Assembly: GCF_024295805.1 (NCBI RefSeq)
Contig: NZ_JANCLX010000012.1
Span: 1 to 64,000 of the forward strand
Source: Streptomyces cucumeris
Lineage (GTDB): Bacteria; Actinomycetota; Actinomycetes; Streptomycetales; Streptomycetaceae
Length of the DNA stretch: 64,000 bases
Direction of reading: 5' to 3'
Shown here piece by piece: positions 5,542 to 14,250 of this stretch (positions are counted from its first letter, which is position 1; each line of letters begins with the position of its first letter). Position numbers and translations under genes: made by a program. The notes under the pieces were generated by a model, which ran no database searches, was not told the origin of the DNA, and saw only the letters and a list, made by a program, of their open reading frames with translations.

Positions 5542-6519
5542 CTACAGCGTGCCCAGCTTCAGCAGGCTCAGCAGCGCGACGAGCTGGATCGCCGACGCGC
5601 CCAGCGCCTTCGGCCACGGCAGGTCGTGCGACTTGCTCACCATCGAGGTGAAGAGCGCGCCCGCCGCCAGGCAGGTCGCCCAGCCCAGCACCTTCACCAG
5701 CGAGCTGTCACCGCCCAGGAAGAGCGCGAACAGCAGCCGCGGCGCGTCCGTGAGCGACATGATCAGCATCGACAGGCCGATGGTGGGCGCCCAGGCCCCG
5801 TCGCCGCCGAGCTGCCGGGCGAGGGTGTGCGTCACCGCGCCCAGCACCAGACCGCTGAGCACCATCGCGATGCCCGTGCACACCACCCACGGGATGCTGT
5901 TGGACACCGAGGCGTTGAGGACGTCCTCGCGGGCCTTTCCGAAACCGAACACCGCCAGCAGGCCGTAGACGAAGGTCACGACGAGCGCCGGGCCCCAGAC
6001 CGGGTAGTCACGCATCTGGTAGAAGGTGGCCGCCGGGCGCAGCACGATGCCGCTCAGCAGTTCCTTCCAGTGCAGACGGGGGCCCGCGGGCGGCGCGGTG
6101 GAGGAGCCGGCGCGGTAGGTGTTGGCGTACCCGTCGTCGTACGACGGGTCATAGGCATCGGGTGCCTCGCCCACGCTGAACGCCTGTGTATGGCCCGAGT
6201 TGTTGTCGGCGTACGAGCCCCCGGGCGCGGAACCGTGCCCCTGCCCCGGTCCGTACGGCCCCTGGCCGCCCGGCCCCGGGCCGTAGCCTCTGGGGCCGTG
6301 GTCCGGCCCGTGTCCGGGGCCGGGACCGGGACCGTAGTACGGGTCCTGGTCGCCGCCGAAGTACTCCGGCTCTCCCTGTGTAGAGGGCTGCTGCCACTGC
6401 GGCTGCTGCTGGCCGTACGGGTCCTGCTGCCCGTACGGCGGCTGCTGCGGTCGCTGCTGCTGCCCTTGTCGCGCGGAGTGGGAGTCCCGTCCGCGTCCGA
6501 TCCTGAATCCAGCCACCAT
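5542..6519 (-). CDS. Yip1-family integral membrane protein
   Basis: The 325-residue protein is read from the ATG at 6519, giving MVAGFRIGRGRDSHSARQGQ. The first 140 residues are a cytosolic low-complexity tail rich in Gln, Gly, Pro and Tyr (PYGQQDPYGQQQPQW, then Gly-Pro runs). From about 146 a Yip1 domain follows with roughly five hydrophobic segments (VWGPALVVTFVYGLLAVFGF, IPWVVCTGIAMVLSGLVLGA, IGLSMLIMSLTDAPRLLFALFL, VLGWATCLAAGALF, ALGASAIQLVALLSLL). Yip1 proteins shape membranes or aid trafficking in eukaryotes; bacterial members have no agreed role. The gene lies 151 bp downstream of the FG-GAP lipoprotein gene on the same strand, with a hairpin between them. Confidence 0.8.
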   Translation of the reverse strand: MVAGFRIGRGRDSHSARQGQQQRPQQPPYGQQDPYGQQQPQWQQPSTQGEPEYFGGDQDPYYGPGPGPGHGPDHGPRGYGPGPGGQGPYGPGQGHGSAPGGSYADNNSGHTQAFSVGEAPDAYDPSYDDGYANTYRAGSSTAPPAGPRLHWKELLSGIVLRPAATFYQMRDYPVWGPALVVTFVYGLLAVFGFGKAREDVLNASVSNSIPWVVCTGIAMVLSGLVLGAVTHTLARQLGGDGAWAPTIGLSMLIMSLTDAPRLLFALFLGGDSSLVKVLGWATCLAAGALFTSMVSKSHDLPWPKALGASAIQLVALLSLLKLGTL

Positions 6520-6641
6520 TCGAACGTACCCGGTCGTTCGGGGCACAGTGCCGGAGTGGTGGGACAGCCGGGGCATTGCGGCCGACCTGTGACATCCCTT
6601 AGGGGGACCCGGAGGGGCTGTCCCCCTGCCGGGCGGTGGAG

Positions 6642-6664
6642 TTGCCACCACCTGGTGGTGGCAA
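6642..6664 (-). terminator. Palindromic hairpin after FG-GAP lipoprotein gene
   Basis: A 23-base perfect inverted repeat (TTGCCACCACC-T-GGTGGTGGCAA) begins 6 bases past the lipoprotein stop codon in the minus direction. It is most simply a terminator, though its symmetry could also bind a regulator of the downstream Yip1-family gene. Confidence 0.6.
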
Positions 6665-6670
6665 ACGGTG

Positions 6671-8176
6671 TCAGTCGTCGTCCGCGTACGGATCGCTGGT
6701 GAACGCCGTCAGGTCCTTCCGGCCGTCCGTGATCCACCAGCGTTCGGGGTGTTCGCCGTAGAGCGAGAAGGTGATGCCGCGGCCCCAGGCGAGGACCACC
6801 TCGTCCTTCCCGTCGTGGTCGAAGTCGGTGACCCGGTAGAGCCGGGCCGCGCGCTCGCCCTTGCGGACCTTCTTGCCCTCCAGCCGGGCCGGGGCGGCGC
6901 GGGTCAGCGTGCGGCGGTCGGTGACCGTGCCCGGGGACTCGCGGCGCAGGGTCAACAGCTCCACGCCGCCCGCGCCGAGCGAGACGGCCAGCTCGTCGAT
7001 CTTGTCGCCGTTGGTGTCGGCGGACGCCAGGACGCCGGACATCTTCGGCACCTTGATCGAGTGCGGGGTGTGGTTCCCGGTCCGGCTCGCCGCGTGCGGA
7101 TAGACGCTGACCGTCTCGCCGACGTCCGGCCGTTCGGTCTCGTTGCCGGGTTCGTCGTTGCGGCTGCCGCTGTCGCCGACGGCGACGTCCCGCTTGCCGT
7201 CGCCGTCGAAGTCGCCGAAGGTCACGGAGTTGCCCTCGCGCAGCGCGAGCCCGGTGGGGCGCAGGCCGCGGGGGCCCGCGGCCATGAGGGTGGAGCCGGA
7301 CTGCTCCTCGTCGTTGAGCGCGTGCACGACCAGGTCGGTGGGCCGGTCGCCATCGATGTCGTCGGCGATGAGCTCGCCGATCTCGCCGCGCCGGCCGTGG
7401 TCGTCCAGGGGGCTGGCGTACGGCACGGTCTTCGCGGCCTTGCCCGCCCTGTTGAACGGCCCGTACATCACCAGCAGGGAGCGGCGGTCGGCGCGGATCA
7501 GTGCCAGGTCGTGGTGGCCGTCGCCGTTGAAGTCGCCCACGGTCGGGCGCTGGGTGTCCACGCCGTCCTCGGGGCCGGTGAGCTGGACGCGGGCGGCGGC
7601 CCGGGTCTTGCGCGGTCCGCCCGCCGAGCCCCAGGAGATGTAGGGGACGATCCGGACGGTGGCGCCGGTGCGCTCGGCCTCGCGCTTGCTGAGCCGTTCG
7701 CCCGCGGCCGTGGTCACGTCCGCGTAGCCGTCGCCGTCGAAGTCGGCCGTGGTGACCTCGCTCGCGCCCGCGACGGTGACGTCTGCGGCGGGCAGCCCGA
7801 GGTCCTGGCGCCGCAGGACGGTGCGGGTGGCGGGGTTCAGCCCCTTCGCGGAGCCGTAGACGAAGCCGGTACGGGTCGGCAGGCCCTCCTTGCGGGAGGG
7901 GACGGGGAGCTGGAGGTCCGGGTAGCCGTCGCCGTTGAGGTCGTCCGGCAGCCGGCTGCCCTTGCCGTGCGGGACGGGGGCGGAGGCGCTGGGGGTGATG
8001 ACGCCTCCCGCCGCGGCGTCGGAGGGGGCCGGGGAGTCCTCGTCGCCGCCGCCGAGCCCGCAGGCGGTCAGCAGCAGCGCGAGCGCGGCCGCGCAGGCGG
8101 CTCCGGCGGAGGTGCGGTACGGGGATCCCGGGACGCGTCCTGGCGGTGGTGCGGTGGGGGGAGGCGCAGGCGTCAT
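6671..8176 (-). CDS. FG-GAP/VCBS-repeat lipoprotein
   Basis: This 501-residue protein has a lipoprotein signal peptide: basic-poor Pro-rich start, hydrophobic ALALLLTAC and lipobox cysteine C39. The mature chain carries seven FG-GAP repeats, each with a calcium-binding DxDxDG-type loop: DLNGDGYPD, DFDGDGYAD, DFNGDGHHD, DIDGDRPTD, DFDGDGKRD, DTNGDKIDE and DFDHDGKDE. Seven such repeats fold into a beta-propeller like the integrin alpha head, so an extracellular, membrane-tethered ligand-binding role is likely. It is followed on the same strand by a Yip1-family gene and preceded by a second FG-GAP gene. The ligand is unknown. Confidence 0.85.
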   Translation of the reverse strand: MTPAPPPTAPPPGRVPGSPYRTSAGAACAAALALLLTACGLGGGDEDSPAPSDAAAGGVITPSASAPVPHGKGSRLPDDLNGDGYPDLQLPVPSRKEGLPTRTGFVYGSAKGLNPATRTVLRRQDLGLPAADVTVAGASEVTTADFDGDGYADVTTAAGERLSKREAERTGATVRIVPYISWGSAGGPRKTRAAARVQLTGPEDGVDTQRPTVGDFNGDGHHDLALIRADRRSLLVMYGPFNRAGKAAKTVPYASPLDDHGRRGEIGELIADDIDGDRPTDLVVHALNDEEQSGSTLMAAGPRGLRPTGLALREGNSVTFGDFDGDGKRDVAVGDSGSRNDEPGNETERPDVGETVSVYPHAASRTGNHTPHSIKVPKMSGVLASADTNGDKIDELAVSLGAGGVELLTLRRESPGTVTDRRTLTRAAPARLEGKKVRKGERAARLYRVTDFDHDGKDEVVLAWGRGITFSLYGEHPERWWITDGRKDLTAFTSDPYADDD

Positions 8177-8638
8177 CGAGCCACCTCAACCCATCGGGTG
8201 GGGGCCTGTCCAATGGACGGGGTCGATTCGTTACCGGTGCGATACCGGGACGGCACCCGGCAGACCCGCCCACACCGACGCGGACGGGGCCCCGGCGGGC
8301 GCCCACGCCGCCGCGGGCCGTGCCCGTCGCCCCGGGGCTCACCGCGCGCCGGGGCCGCGCCCGGCCCCGGCGGAAGCCCGATGTCCGACCGGGCGGCGTC
8401 GGAGCCGCCCTCGGCGGGACTCGGCGCGGTGCGGTGTCACCGCAGGTGTCACCGCACCGAAGTACCTCGTCCGCTCGTTGCCGTGACGCCTTGCGCGGGC
8501 GGCGGACGGCCCGTGGGCGTGCGGCGGCGGCCCCGGACGGGCCGTCCCGCGCGCCTCGCACCCGAGGGCCGCGCCGCTGGTGCCGCTTGGTCCGCGCCCC
8601 GCGCCGGGGTGGGCGCCCGCCGGGCCCCGCCGCCGGGC
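8177..8638. other. 462-bp gap between the two FG-GAP genes
   Basis: No gene with a credible start and codon pattern is seen. The gap should contain the promoter of the FG-GAP lipoprotein gene (minus strand); its right part is GC-rich and featureless to the eye. Confidence 0.45.
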
Positions 8639-10162
8639 TCAGTGGTTGAGGACCGAGGCGAAGGCCGCGTCGCGGTAGGGGAGGCCGAGTTTCGGGGCGC
8701 TGAAGGAGGTCGCCGCCTTGGTGGTGAGGCCCGAGGCGGAGCCTCGGAGGACCCAGGCGGCGCCGTCGGCGGTGGCGCGGGCCGTGACGTCCTCGCCGGC
8801 GGCGCTCGCGGCGAGGTCCGAGCTGCCGTCGGCGTCGGTGTCGGCGAGGCGGACGGCGGAGCCGAAGTGGTCCTTGCGCTCACCGGTGCCCGGGACACCC
8901 GCCGTGTCCTGGTGGACGATCTGGGCGCCGGTGCCGGTCAGGCCCCTCGCGCTGCCCTTGAGGAGGACGACGGAGCCGGTGGCGGCCCGGCCGCCGATCT
9001 CCTCGCCGGGGACGCCGACGGCCACGTCCGCATAGCCGTCGGCATCCGCGTCGCCGACGGAGACGGCGGCGCCGAAGTGGTCCACCCACTCGCTCGCCCC
9101 GGGCACGCCCGGGGTGTCCTGGTGGAGGAGTGCACGGCGGCGTCCGGCGCCCAGGCCGTCCTCGGTGCCGTAGTAGACGGTGATCTGGCCCCCGGAGGCG
9201 GACGGGTCGTCCACGGAGTCCGGGCAGCAGGTGGTGCCCGCCCCGGTGACCAGGTCGGCGAAGCCGTCCTTGTCGAGGTCGCCGACCGCGGCCGTCTCCG
9301 GGACGGCCGAGGTGCCGTCGGTGAGCCGGCGCTGGTGGGCGACGCCGTCCGGGCCGCCGGTGTAGACGGCCGCCCAGGCGGGGCTCGCCTCGTCCGCGTC
9401 CTGTTCGCCGTAGACGACGACACCGCTGCTGCCCGAGCCGGTGAAGTCACCGGTGGCCAGACCGGCGGGCTCCTCGGCGAGACCGTCGGTGACGAGCGTG
9501 GCGGCGGCGGGGCGGGCGCGGGTGAAGCCGTCGTCGTACGTCCACAGGCCGGCGCCGCCGAGCACCACCAGGTTCTCGCCCCCGTCGCCGTCGAGGTCGG
9601 CCACGGCGATGTCCCTGCCGAAGGGGTGCCCGCCGGGCACCGCCCTGGTGGGTACGGCGGTGCCGCCGGTGAGGCCGTGCGCACCGCCCCAGACCACCGT
9701 GACGGAGCCCGTGACGGAATCCGAGCCGTCGCCGCCGTCGTCCGCCCTCTCACCCGTCGCGGCGACGACGAGGTCGTCGTAGCCGTCGCCGTCGAGGTCG
9801 CCGCCGGTGACCCGGGCGCCGAAGGCGTCACCGGCCTCGGCGGTGCCGGGGACGCCGCCCGCGCCCTGGGTGAGGGTGGTGGAGCGGGAGGGGGAGACGC
9901 CGTTCGCGGAGCCGTAGACCACCACGGCCTGGCCCGCGCCCGCCGCGCCGCCGACGGGGGCCTCGGGGGTGGTGGTGACCAGGTCCGCGTAGCCGTCGCC
10001 GTTGAAGTCGTCGCGCAGGGTCTCGGCGGTGGGGCGCTGTGCGGACGGGCTCGTCACCGGTCGCCCGTCGTCGCTGAGGGCGGCGTGGACCACCGGGATA
10101 CCGATGGCTCCGGCCGCCGCGGCCGTGACGGCGGTGGCGATGGCGACGTTCCGTATGCGCAC
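8639..10162 (-). CDS. Secreted FG-GAP-repeat (integrin alpha-like) protein
   Basis: The 507-residue protein is read from GTG 10162, giving MRIRNVAIATAVTAAAAGAIG, a classical Sec signal peptide without a lipobox cysteine. A longer in-frame opening to 10744 runs through promoter-like DNA and was not used. Seven calcium-loop repeats are visible: DFNGDGYAD, DLDGDGYDD, DLDGDGGEN, DFTGSGSSG (loop degenerate), DLDKDGFAD, DADADGYAD and DTDADGSSD, several paired with integrin-like GDAFGARV or DHFGAAVSV strands. The FGxxV motif repeats give the family its name. A secreted beta-propeller is expected. The neighbouring FG-GAP lipoprotein shares the plan but not close sequence. Confidence 0.87.
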   Translation of the reverse strand: MRIRNVAIATAVTAAAAGAIGIPVVHAALSDDGRPVTSPSAQRPTAETLRDDFNGDGYADLVTTTPEAPVGGAAGAGQAVVVYGSANGVSPSRSTTLTQGAGGVPGTAEAGDAFGARVTGGDLDGDGYDDLVVAATGERADDGGDGSDSVTGSVTVVWGGAHGLTGGTAVPTRAVPGGHPFGRDIAVADLDGDGGENLVVLGGAGLWTYDDGFTRARPAAATLVTDGLAEEPAGLATGDFTGSGSSGVVVYGEQDADEASPAWAAVYTGGPDGVAHQRRLTDGTSAVPETAAVGDLDKDGFADLVTGAGTTCCPDSVDDPSASGGQITVYYGTEDGLGAGRRRALLHQDTPGVPGASEWVDHFGAAVSVGDADADGYADVAVGVPGEEIGGRAATGSVVLLKGSARGLTGTGAQIVHQDTAGVPGTGERKDHFGSAVRLADTDADGSSDLAASAAGEDVTARATADGAAWVLRGSASGLTTKAATSFSAPKLGLPYRDAAFASVLNH

Positions 10163-10914
10163 AGGAGCTCCCGGAGGTCGGCGGGGCGGGCCCGGAGGGG
10201 CTGGGGCGTAAGGGGTCTGGAACCGGCGGACGGGGGGGGGTCTGGAATTGGCAGATATATGACACGCGAAAGGGGTGTGGGCGCGGGGCCGGGCGCGTCG
10301 GCGCCCGGTGTGACCCCCTGGGGGCGCGGATGGTTGCCCCCGGGGGTGTGCGGGTGCTGTGCCGGTGGCGTGAAGGCGGGCGCACCACGGACCGCCGCGG
10401 CCGTCGGTACGGGCCCTGTGCCGCTCCGGCTCGGCGACGCGGGGTCGCGCGTCCGCCACGGGCTGTGCGGCGCCCCGCTGACCTGCTCCGGCCGCCCGCT
10501 CGCGCCCGCCGGGCCATCGGTCGCCGCGCGCTCCGGTCGACCGCGGGTCGACCGCCGGTCGCCGGTCGATCGGGTCCCGTCGGGGCCCGGATCGAGGGCT
10601 GGTAGAACCGTCAACTACAGCACACCAACGTGGCAGTTGTGCTGTTTCCGGCGGATCACGGACCGATCCATCCGCTTGGCAGTAAAGATGACCTTTGGAG
10701 CACAAGGTCTGTCCAGGACATTTACCAATGGGTGGTTGGGGCATGATCCTGTAGAGATTCGCAACGTTGTTGTGAGAAGGGATACTTCACGGCCAGGATC
10801 GGTACATGTTGGAAGCGGGCGAGCGGGGGCAGCCATGTGCGTATCGCACGGAGCGCGGGTTAGCGGTGAGGCGGCGAGAGTGGTGATGGAGGGAGCGGGC
10901 GGGGTGTAGTCGCG
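10163..10914. other. 752-bp divergent intergenic region
   Basis: No gene is seen. The left part (about 10163-10320) upstream of the secreted FG-GAP gene holds a homopolymer of about ten G (near 10231-10240) and an AT-rich TATATGACAC that could be a minus-strand -10 element. The right part (10640-10810) is less GC-rich than its surroundings (TAAAGATGACCTTTGG, AACGTTGTTGTGAGAAGG) and is the likely promoter region of the sensor phosphatase gene. Confidence 0.5.
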
Positions 10915-13900
10915 ATGTCGGACGGGAGTGGCCGGCCGGCAGCGGCGGATGCCGCTCGCCCGCCGCGAGACGAGGGTGCTAGAAATAACGACATGGCCGG
11001 ACTTTTCGGTCGATCACGGGTTCCGTTGGCCCGCACGATGACCGACTGGCGCCCACGGAATCGGCGTGAGGAGCCGCGCTCGGAGCAGGTGAGGCCCGAG
11101 CGCCGGAAGCATCGGGATCAGCCGGACCGGCTCGATCCCCGGGACCGGGATCCGCGCGATCCCGGTGAGCGGCGGATGGGAGCGGCGCTCCCGCACGCCC
11201 CCGTCGGGCCGCGCGGCCCCGGAGGGCCTCGGCGGCGTCGCCGCGGCCCGCTCGGCGCTGTGCGCACGGTCGCGGGCCAGGTGTTCGTCCTCCAGGTGGG
11301 CGTCGTGCTGCTGCTCGTCGTCGCCGCCGTGGTCGCGCTCGTCCTCCAGGCCCGCTACGACAGCGAGCGCGAGGCGCGCAACCGCTCGATGGCCGTCGCC
11401 GAGAGCTTCGCCAGCGCCCCGGGCATCGTCGCCGCGATGCGCGGCCCCGACCCCACCCGTGAGCTCCAGCCGCTCGCCGAGCGGGCCCGTGAGGGCTCCG
11501 GGGTCGACTTCATCGTCGCCATGTCGCCGGACGGCATCCGCTACACCCACCCCAATCCGCACCGGATCGGGAAGCACTTCATGGGCAGCATCGGGCCCGC
11601 GGTGGAGGGCCGGACGGTCACCGAGACCTTCACCGGCACCCTAGGTCTCTCCGTGCGGTCCGTGGTGCCCGTCTTCGACGACCGGGGCAGGGTCGTCGGC
11701 CTGGTCTCGGCCGGGATCACGATCAAGAAGGTCAGCGGGGCGGCCGACCACCAGCTACCGCTGCTCTTCGGCGCCGCCGCGGCCGCGCTCGCGCTGGCCA
11801 CGGCCGGTACCGCACTGGTCAGCAGGCGGCTGCGGCGTCAGACCCACGGTCTTGACCCGGCCGAGATGACGCGGATGTACGAGCACCATGACGCGGTGCT
11901 GCACGCGGTGCGCGAAGGCGTGCTGATCGTCGGCGGCGACGGCCGTCTGGTGCTGGCCAACGACGAGGCGCGGCGGCTGTTCGACCTGCCGCCGGACGCC
12001 GAGGGGCGTCCGGTGGCCGAGCTGGGCTTCGATCCGCACACGGCCGCGCTGCTGACCTCCGGCCGCCCGGCCACCGACGAGGTGCACACCGCCGGTGAGC
12101 GGCTGCTGTCCGTCAGCCACCGGCCCACCGACCGCAACGGCGGCCCGCCCGGCAGCGTCGCGACCCTGCGGGACACCACCGAGCTGCGCGCCCTGTCCGG
12201 CAAGGTCGACCTCGCGCGCAAGCGGCTGAAGCTGCTGTACGACGCGGGCGTGTCCATCGGCACCACCCTGGACGTGGTGCGCACCGCCCAGGAGCTGGCG
12301 GAGTACGCGGTCGCGCGGTTCGCCGACTACGTCTCGGTGGACCTGGCGGACTCGGTGCTGCGCGGCGAGGAGCCGCAGGACGGCGACATGGGCACCAGCA
12401 CGGGCACCAGCACCGCCACGGGCCCCGCCCTGGGGCTGCCCGTCCCGGGCGCGGTCCCCGACGGCACGCCCCACCGCGCAGGAACGATCCCGGGCGGGGA
12501 GACGGCCGGGGCGGGGACGGTCCACGCGGCGGGCACCACCCGGGGCACCGGGGTGATCCAGGGCGTGGTCGTACCGCACCAGTCGGTACCGGCGGACGCC
12601 GGTACCGTGCCGGACGCGTTCACGGCGAACGACGAGGGGCAGCCCACCGCCCTGCGGCGTACGGCCCTCAGCGGTATCCGCGACGATGTGCCGCTCTACC
12701 CCGTCGGGATGCTGATCCAGTTCGGTGCCGGCGCCCCGCAGGCCAGGGGGTTCCGCACCGGCGCGGTGACGGTCGAACCGGTGCTGGGCGACTTCGGGGG
12801 GTGGCAGGCGCAGGACCCCGAGCACGCCCAGGAGATCGTGGACTTCGGTATCCACTCGATGATCACGGTCCCGCTGCGGGCCCGGGGCGTGGTGCTGGGC
12901 GTGGCCAGCTTCATGCGGGCGGAGAAGCCGGAGCCGTTCGAGGAGGACGATGTCTCCCTCGCCGAGGAGCTGGTCACCCGCGCCGCCGTCAGCATTGACA
13001 ACGCCCGCCGGTACACCCGCGAGCACACCATGGCGGTCACGCTCCAGCGCAGTCTGCTGCCCCGGGTGCTGCCCGAACAGGACGCCCTGGACGTGGCGTA
13101 CCGCTATCTGCCTGCAGAATCGGGCGTCGGCGGCGACTGGTTCGATGTGATCCCGTTGCCGGGTGCGCGGGTGGCGCTGGTGGTGGGGGATGTGGTGGGT
13201 CATGGTCTGCATGCGGCGGCGACGATGGGTCGGTTGCGGACGGCGGTGCACAATTTCTCGACGCTGGATCTGCCGCCGGACGAGATCCTGTCGCATCTGG
13301 ACGATCTGATCGCCCGTATCGACCAGGACGAGCGCGGCGCGGGCGCCGAGAGCGCCGACGCCGGGACCGAAGTGATCACCGGTGCCACCTGTCTGTACGC
13401 GATCTACGACCCGGTGACCCGCCGCTGCACGATGGCGCGGGCCGGGCATCCGCCGCCCGCGGTGGTGAGCCCGGACGGTTCGGTGGAGTTCCCCGATCTG
13501 CCCGCGGGACCGCCGCTGGGCCTGGGCGGGCTGCCGTTCGAGACCGCCGAGCTGGAGCTGGCGGAGGGCAGCCATCTGGTGCTCTACACCGATGGGTTGA
13601 TCGAGAAGCGCGACCGGGACATCGACATCGGCCTGGAGCTGCTGAGCGACGCCCTCTCCCACCCCGGCCGGACCCCGGAGGAGTCCTGTACGGCGGTGCT
13701 GGACGCGTTGCTGCCCGACCGCCCCAGCGATGACATCGCGCTGATCGTGGCGCGCACCCGGGTGCTGGAGCCGGGCCGGATCGCGGACTGCGAGGTGCCC
13801 TCCGACCCGGCGCATGTCGCCGAGGTACGGGCGGCGGTGGCGCGGAAGCTGGCCGAATGGGACCTGGGCGACGTCGCGTTCACCACCGAGCTGATCCTCA

Positions 13901-14166
13901 GCGAGCTGATCACCAACGCGATCCGCTACGCCACCGGTCCGATCCGGGTGCGGCTGCTCTGTGACCGCAGTCTGATCTGCGAGGTCTCGGACACCAGCAG
14001 TACTTCACCGCATCTGCGCTACGCCGCCACGACGGACGAGGGCGGCCGGGGGCTGTTCCTGGTCTCGCAGTTCGCCGACCGCTGGGGCACCCGCTACACA
14101 CCGGACGGCAAGGTCATCTGGGCCGAACTGGCGCTGCCCCAGCAGAAGAACGGCAAGCGGCACTAG
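10915..14166 (+). CDS. Membrane sensor SpoIIE-type PP2C phosphatase with HATPase domain
   Basis: This 1083-residue protein starts at ATG 10915 behind a GGAGGGAG-rich leader; a later ATG at 10993 lacks a clear ribosome-binding site. Order of parts: basic N-terminus (1-118), TM helix (about 122-146), extracytoplasmic Cache-like sensor (FIVAMSPDGIRYTHPNPHRIGKHF), second TM (LPLLFGAAAAALALATAGTAL), PAS domain (about 320-400), GAF domain split by a Thr/Gly/Pro-rich insert, SpoIIE phosphatase (GGDWFDVIPLPG, VVGDVVGHGLHAA), then a histidine-kinase-like ATPase domain (TTELILSELITNAIRYA). Such proteins dephosphorylate anti-sigma-factor antagonists while their ATPase domain may act as anti-sigma kinase. 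It stands alone, ending at a strong terminator. Confidence 0.9.
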   Translation: MSDGSGRPAAADAARPPRDEGARNNDMAGLFGRSRVPLARTMTDWRPRNRREEPRSEQVRPERRKHRDQPDRLDPRDRDPRDPGERRMGAALPHAPVGPRGPGGPRRRRRGPLGAVRTVAGQVFVLQVGVVLLLVVAAVVALVLQARYDSEREARNRSMAVAESFASAPGIVAAMRGPDPTRELQPLAERAREGSGVDFIVAMSPDGIRYTHPNPHRIGKHFMGSIGPAVEGRTVTETFTGTLGLSVRSVVPVFDDRGRVVGLVSAGITIKKVSGAADHQLPLLFGAAAAALALATAGTALVSRRLRRQTHGLDPAEMTRMYEHHDAVLHAVREGVLIVGGDGRLVLANDEARRLFDLPPDAEGRPVAELGFDPHTAALLTSGRPATDEVHTAGERLLSVSHRPTDRNGGPPGSVATLRDTTELRALSGKVDLARKRLKLLYDAGVSIGTTLDVVRTAQELAEYAVARFADYVSVDLADSVLRGEEPQDGDMGTSTGTSTATGPALGLPVPGAVPDGTPHRAGTIPGGETAGAGTVHAAGTTRGTGVIQGVVVPHQSVPADAGTVPDAFTANDEGQPTALRRTALSGIRDDVPLYPVGMLIQFGAGAPQARGFRTGAVTVEPVLGDFGGWQAQDPEHAQEIVDFGIHSMITVPLRARGVVLGVASFMRAEKPEPFEEDDVSLAEELVTRAAVSIDNARRYTREHTMAVTLQRSLLPRVLPEQDALDVAYRYLPAESGVGGDWFDVIPLPGARVALVVGDVVGHGLHAAATMGRLRTAVHNFSTLDLPPDEILSHLDDLIARIDQDERGAGAESADAGTEVITGATCLYAIYDPVTRRCTMARAGHPPPAVVSPDGSVEFPDLPAGPPLGLGGLPFETAELELAEGSHLVLYTDGLIEKRDRDIDIGLELLSDALSHPGRTPEESCTAVLDALLPDRPSDDIALIVARTRVLEPGRIADCEVPSDPAHVAEVRAAVARKLAEWDLGDVAFTTELILSELITNAIRYATGPIRVRLLCDRSLICEVSDTSSTSPHLRYAATTDEGGRGLFLVSQFADRWGTRYTPDGKVIWAELALPQQKNGKRH

Positions 14167-14187
14167 GGACCGGCGGCCGGATACGAC

Positions 14188-14228
14188 GGACGGGGCCCGC
14201 CCGCGCATCGCGCGGACGGGCCCCGTCC
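14188..14228. terminator. Bidirectional terminator hairpin
   Basis: A 12-bp perfect stem (GGACGGGGCCCG / CGGGCCCCGTCC) separates the convergent sensor phosphatase and Fe-S protein genes. Confidence 0.75.
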
Positions 14229-14250
14229 GATATCGGGAGTGCTCCCGGCC

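Noticed and set aside
6668..10909. Very long open frame on the plus strand antisense to both FG-GAP genes
   Set aside because: It mirrors the codon bias of the minus-strand genes, has no recognisable domain and no ribosome-binding site; the translated sequence is low-complexity Gly/Ala/Arg/Val.
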